A stretch of 64,000 nucleotides of DNA from Muraenolepis orangiensis. Its lineage: Eukaryota; Chordata; Actinopteri; Gadiformes; Muraenolepididae. The DNA is taken from contig CM051021.1 in assembly GCA_027704905.1 (NCBI GenBank), positions 774,900 to 838,899 on the forward strand, given 5' to 3'. Below are positions 63,551 through 64,000 of the stretch, piece after piece. Made by a program: the position numbers and the translations under genes. The notes below the pieces were generated by a model. That model saw only the letters and a program-made list of their open reading frames with translations, did not search any database and was not told the DNA's origin. How positions within the stretch are numbered: the first letter of the stretch is position 1; each line of letters begins with the position of its first letter.

Positions 63551-64000
63551 CACACAGGAGAAATTCTGCTACAATGGCACAATTTGTGTTTCAGGACAAA
63601 CACTGTGTGTGTGTGTGAGAATGGGTGTGTGTGAGAATGGGTTGATAGTTTTAGGTAATGTTGGTTTGCGGCTAAGCCTCAAGTCGGTGTGGGAGGTGTA
63701 CAAAAATATGTTTTTGTGCAGACTGCACAGTCCAGGTCCCACTAGCCTGACGTGCTGTAACCTGCCCTCGCCCTCTTCCTCTTGCTGTCTTTTGCCCTTG
63801 CACGGCCCTGGGAGAAGAAGGGAAACCAGGTTTTTACACATAACCTTGAGCTGCTGTGATTGATTGTATTGAAACATCAACTAGAGAGAGAGCGAGCGAG
63901 CGAGAGATCAATTGTTGCTTCATTGCAACAATTAATTTTGTCGCCAAAACACAACCAAACTAACTATGATTTAGAAGTTTTTGTCTCTGCCCTGTGGCGT

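Overview
This window is vertebrate nuclear DNA, almost certainly from a teleost fish. The evidence is split genes with ordinary GT-AG introns, four or five recognisable vertebrate orthologues, tRNA-derived SINEs and LINE 3' ends of fish type, and a very high load of long dinucleotide repeats. That repeat density resembles cod-like (gadiform) genomes, but the species cannot be fixed from the sequence. Nothing here is bacterial or viral.

Layout from left to right. Positions 1-4200 hold the first two coding exons of nat8l (minus strand, aspartate N-acetyltransferase; its GNAT exon lies left of the window), with a TATA-like box and a 257-bp (TC)n tract upstream. Positions 6580-10110 hold a nearly intact restriction-like-endonuclease LINE (minus). 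Positions 16487-18250 hold nicol1, the C4orf48 homologue (minus), a small secreted neuropeptide-like protein complete in three coding exons with an NRF1 palindrome at its promoter. Positions 19301-30800 hold nelfa (plus), complete in 11 coding exons, 583 codons. Positions 30800-40800 are repeat-rich intergenic DNA. Positions 40826-49618 hold faah2 (minus), complete in 11 coding exons, 529 codons, with the Lys-Ser-Ser amidase triad intact. Positions 49620-56380 are repeats, including a three-level nested transposon. Positions 56380-64000 hold the promoter, probable non-coding exon and first coding exon of a TESK-family kinase (plus), followed by at least 5.4 kb of its first coding intron.

The nelfa / nicol1 / nat8l group, with nelfa divergent from the other two, matches the order and orientation on human 4p16.3, so it is conserved synteny. 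The gene products do not form one pathway: nuclear transcription pausing (nelfa), a secreted signalling peptide (nicol1), N-acetylaspartate synthesis (nat8l), fatty-acid-amide hydrolysis (faah2) and actin-regulating kinase signalling (TESK).

I found no undescribed gene system. The least ordinary signals are in faah2: three introns that keep frame and homology only if spliced as GC-AG, and long (UG)n tracts lying against four of its splice acceptors. Other signals worth checking are several perfect long hairpins, a minisatellite grown from one unit of a LINE 3' UTR, and microsatellites that expanded at the same internal point of different copies of one dispersed repeat.
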